Part shown: one piece after another, positions 6,304-7,853 of the stretch
Position numbering within the stretch: the first letter of the stretch is position 1
How the letters are laid out: every line of letters starts with the position of its first letter
From: Gammaproteobacteria bacterium
GTDB lineage: Bacteria; Pseudomonadota; Gammaproteobacteria; Halothiobacillales; Halothiobacillaceae
Assembly: GCA_029335925.2 (NCBI GenBank)
Contig: JARJMX020000169.1
Location: 1-7,853, forward strand
DNA: 7,853 bases
Reading direction: 5' to 3'
Notes under the pieces: generated by a model
What the model was told of the DNA's origin: nothing
Databases searched by the model: none
Seen by the model: the letters and a program-made list of their open reading frames with translations, nothing else
Position numbers and translations under genes: made by a program

Positions 6304-7113
6304 TCAGGTCTCACCGCGCTTGACCTCACGGTAGATGGCCTCCTGCTCGTCCAGCGTCAGGTCAGCCAGACGGAGGCCACGTGTGGCGGCCGCGGCCTCC
6401 ATGCCACGGTAGCGGCGCTCAAACTTGGCGTTGCAGCCGCGCAGGGCGGCCTCAGGATCGACGCCTAGCTTGCGTGCGAGATTGGTGATGGCAAACAGGA
6501 CGTCACCTATCTCCTCCTCAATGTTCGCCGCATCCCCCGCCGCCAGCCCTGCGCGCAGCTCGGCCAGTTCTTCATCAATCTTAGACCACACGGCATTCGC
6601 ATCCGGCCAGTCGAAGCCCTCGCGCGCGGCCCGTTTCTGCAACTTGACCGCTCGAGTGAGCGCCGGAAGGGCCTGCGCGATCCCGTCGAGTGCACTGGGA
6701 GGCTGGTTTGGCGGTCGCTTGCGCTCGCGCTCAAAGGTTTTCTGCGCTTCCCACGCGGCCTTCAGGTCGGCCTCGTCCTTATACCTAACCTCACCGAACA
6801 CGTGCGGGTGGCGACGCACCATCTTCTCCACGAGTCCCCGCACCACGTCCTGGAAGTCGAAATGACCAGCTTCCTCCGCCATCCGGGCATGAAACACCAC
6901 CTGAAACAACAGATCCCCCAATTCCTCGCGCAATTCATCCATGTCTCCGCGGGCGATGGCCTCCAGCACCTCGTAGGCCTCCTCCAGGGTATAGGGGGCA
7001 ATGGTGGCGAAAGTCTGGCACCGATCCCAGGGGCAGCCTGCGATCGGGTCGCGCAGACGCGCCATCAGGGCAACCAGCGCCTCCCATGGGGAGGATGCAG
7101 GGGACTCAGACAT
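6304..7113 (-). CDS. mazG: Nucleoside triphosphate pyrophosphohydrolase MazG
   Basis: MazG hydrolyses (d)NTPs to the monophosphate and pyrophosphate, is implicated in removing abnormal nucleotides, and lowers ppGpp during starvation in E. coli. The 269-residue product has the two tandem all-alpha MazG domains of the E. coli type (263 aa). In the first, LMARLRDPIAGCPWD (16-30) and QTFATIAPYTLEEAYE (33-48) precede the Mg-binding set Glu44, Glu45, Glu48, Glu64 and Asp67 (EELGD). In the second, KIDEELAELRAGL and IEEEIGDVLFAITNLARKLG repeat the pattern. The ATG at 7113 is chosen by family length, with GGGGAG only 2 nt upstream. An in-frame TTG at 7164 would add 17 residues and cannot be fully excluded. 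It overlaps the NERD-like gene by 8 bp and converges on ypjD with no obvious terminator between. Confidence 0.95.
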   Translation of the reverse strand: MSESPASSPWEALVALMARLRDPIAGCPWDRCQTFATIAPYTLEEAYEVLEAIARGDMDELREELGDLLFQVVFHARMAEEAGHFDFQDVVRGLVEKMVRRHPHVFGEVRYKDEADLKAAWEAQKTFERERKRPPNQPPSALDGIAQALPALTRAVKLQKRAAREGFDWPDANAVWSKIDEELAELRAGLAAGDAANIEEEIGDVLFAITNLARKLGVDPEAALRGCNAKFERRYRGMEAAAATRGLRLADLTLDEQEAIYREVKRGET

Positions 7114-7687
7114 GTCTCCCCACGCCTTCGGGGATGGAGAGACTCCCTCTTTCCCGTTGACCAAAACTATTGACCGGTTCGTGCACGAACACGGACAAGA
7201 AAACCCGCCATACGGTCAGGGCACGCGAAGGGATGGGGCGCCCCCGCCAGCCCCGCAACATGGCCTGTAAGGCGTCAGCACTCACGACCCCCCCAGGCCA
7301 GGCTTTGTGGAAGTCGACATCGCCCAAGATAACGAAATACGATTGGCTCGGCAGGCCCAACAGGTCGAGCCGCGCCACTCGGCGCAGGTGGGCCTCCCGG
7401 CCGCGGACATGAAGCAGAGGGTTATCGAAGTCGTGCCGCTGACTACGTTCGAAACGCGACCAGCGCAGGCTGTGCTCGGAACCGTACAGCTTCCCTTTCA
7501 TGCATTGCAGTTCCAAACTGCAGAATCCCTCCGGGGTAAGCATGAGATGGGGAATCAACACCCCACCCTCGGCATCAGGCAGGAAGACGTCGCGCACATA
7601 GGGCAGACCGGCAGCCTTGAGCCAGCCGTGCGCGGCATCAAGTTCACATTCCCTGCGCCGCAGGGTTCGGCGCATCCATTGAATCAT
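7106..7687 (-). CDS. NERD-domain-like protein with altered active-site residues
   Basis: The 193-residue product resembles the nuclease-related (NERD) domain. Family-like landmarks in order are HLMLTPEGF (47-55), SLELQ (57-61), GKLYGS (65-70), a Trp-Ser-Arg (76-78), DNPLLH (88-93), HL at 100-101 and a SYFVILGD strand (about 115-122). NERD proteins usually carry iDH and E-x-K for a PD-(D/E)XK site; here the first is IPH (Pro46) and the second is Glu59-Leu-Gln61, so nuclease activity is doubtful. There is no signal peptide or obvious membrane segment; a Leu/Val-rich stretch near 158-166 is short. The ATG at 7687 is supported by AAGGAGAG about 6 nt upstream. It sits between lipA and mazG and overlaps both. 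Cellular role unknown. Confidence 0.72.
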   Translation of the reverse strand: MIQWMRRTLRRRECELDAAHGWLKAAGLPYVRDVFLPDAEGGVLIPHLMLTPEGFCSLELQCMKGKLYGSEHSLRWSRFERSQRHDFDNPLLHVRGREAHLRRVARLDLLGLPSQSYFVILGDVDFHKAWPGGVVSADALQAMLRGWRGRPIPSRALTVWRVFLSVFVHEPVNSFGQRERGSLSIPEGVGRHV

Positions 7688-7853
7688 GTCTCTCTCCTTG
7701 TTTGAGTATGGACCATCCCCCATGCTCGGCATGGTAGGACGAGCGCACCAGCGGCCCGCTGGCTACGTGGCGGAAGCCGAGGCCGCGGGCGATGTCCGCC
7801 AGCCGGTCGAACGCCTCCGGCGAGACATAACGCCTCACCGGCAGGTGGTGGAT
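7644..7853 (-). CDS. lipA: Lipoyl synthase LipA, C-terminal part (5' end outside window)
   Basis: LipA is a radical-SAM enzyme with two Fe-S clusters that inserts two sulfurs into octanoyl groups on the lipoyl domains of 2-oxoacid dehydrogenases and the glycine cleavage H protein. Only the last 69 residues are present, reading from the right edge. [17 protein letters not shown] and [18 protein letters not shown] match the conserved LipA C-terminus, and the RSSYHA serine region includes the residue that ligates the auxiliary cluster. After YHAE the family usually ends within a few residues. Here a tail of about 27 residues continues, running through the ribosome binding site and first codons of the NERD-like gene, a 44-bp overlap. 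Confidence 0.95.
   Translation of the reverse strand: MHHLPVRRYVSPEAFDRLADIARGLGFRHVASGPLVRSSYHAEHGGWSILKQGERHDSMDAPNPAAQGM
7692..7699 (-). promoter_or_regulatory. Ribosome binding site of the NERD-like gene, inside the lipA 3' end
   Basis: The minus strand reads AAGGAGAG just before the ATG at 7687. It selects this ATG over an upstream in-frame start at 7732. The site lies within the last codons of lipA. Confidence 0.75.

Overview
This GC-rich window with tightly packed genes looks like chromosomal housekeeping DNA from a gammaproteobacterium. The strongest lineage marker is the block rsmI (divergent) / lpoA - yraN - diaA, which is the conserved gammaproteobacterial arrangement around the outer-membrane activator LpoA. 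High GC, translational overlaps and a solitary GlcD-type oxidase would fit a sulfur-oxidising or Chromatiales-like lineage, but that finer placement is inference only.

Layout. The left edge (1-160) holds no convincing gene, but has two strong inverted repeats downstream of rsmI. rsmI lies on the minus strand (161-1012). A 230-bp divergent intergenic region (1013-1242) carries a TATACT box inside a small dyad, then a series of inverted repeats, including a perfect 14-bp-arm dyad. From 1243 a plus-strand cluster runs lpoA - yraN - diaA-like - GlcD-type FAD oxidase - ypjD. The first two genes and the third and fourth overlap at stop/start codons, so it is probably one operon. From the right edge a minus-strand cluster runs lipA (3' end only) - NERD-like gene - mazG, again with overlaps, and converges on ypjD with a 28-bp gap.

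Functional themes. rsmI acts on the ribosome decoding centre. lpoA supports peptidoglycan synthesis by PBP1A. yraN is a conserved PD-(D/E)XK-fold protein of unresolved role. The diaA position relates to DnaA/initiation control. The FAD oxidase probably oxidises a 2-hydroxy acid. ypjD is a CcsA/CcmC-type inner-membrane protein. mazG sanitises NTPs. lipA makes the lipoyl cofactor. Apart from the cell-envelope/replication synteny, the genes do not form one pathway.

I see no mobile element, CRISPR array, tRNA, rRNA or obvious novel defence system. The most unusual items are two proteins that keep the fold signature of their family but lack its key residues: the SIS protein in the diaA slot has lost both sugar-phosphate loops, and the NERD-like protein between lipA and mazG lacks the expected Asp and Lys. 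The third is the highly structured leader in front of lpoA.
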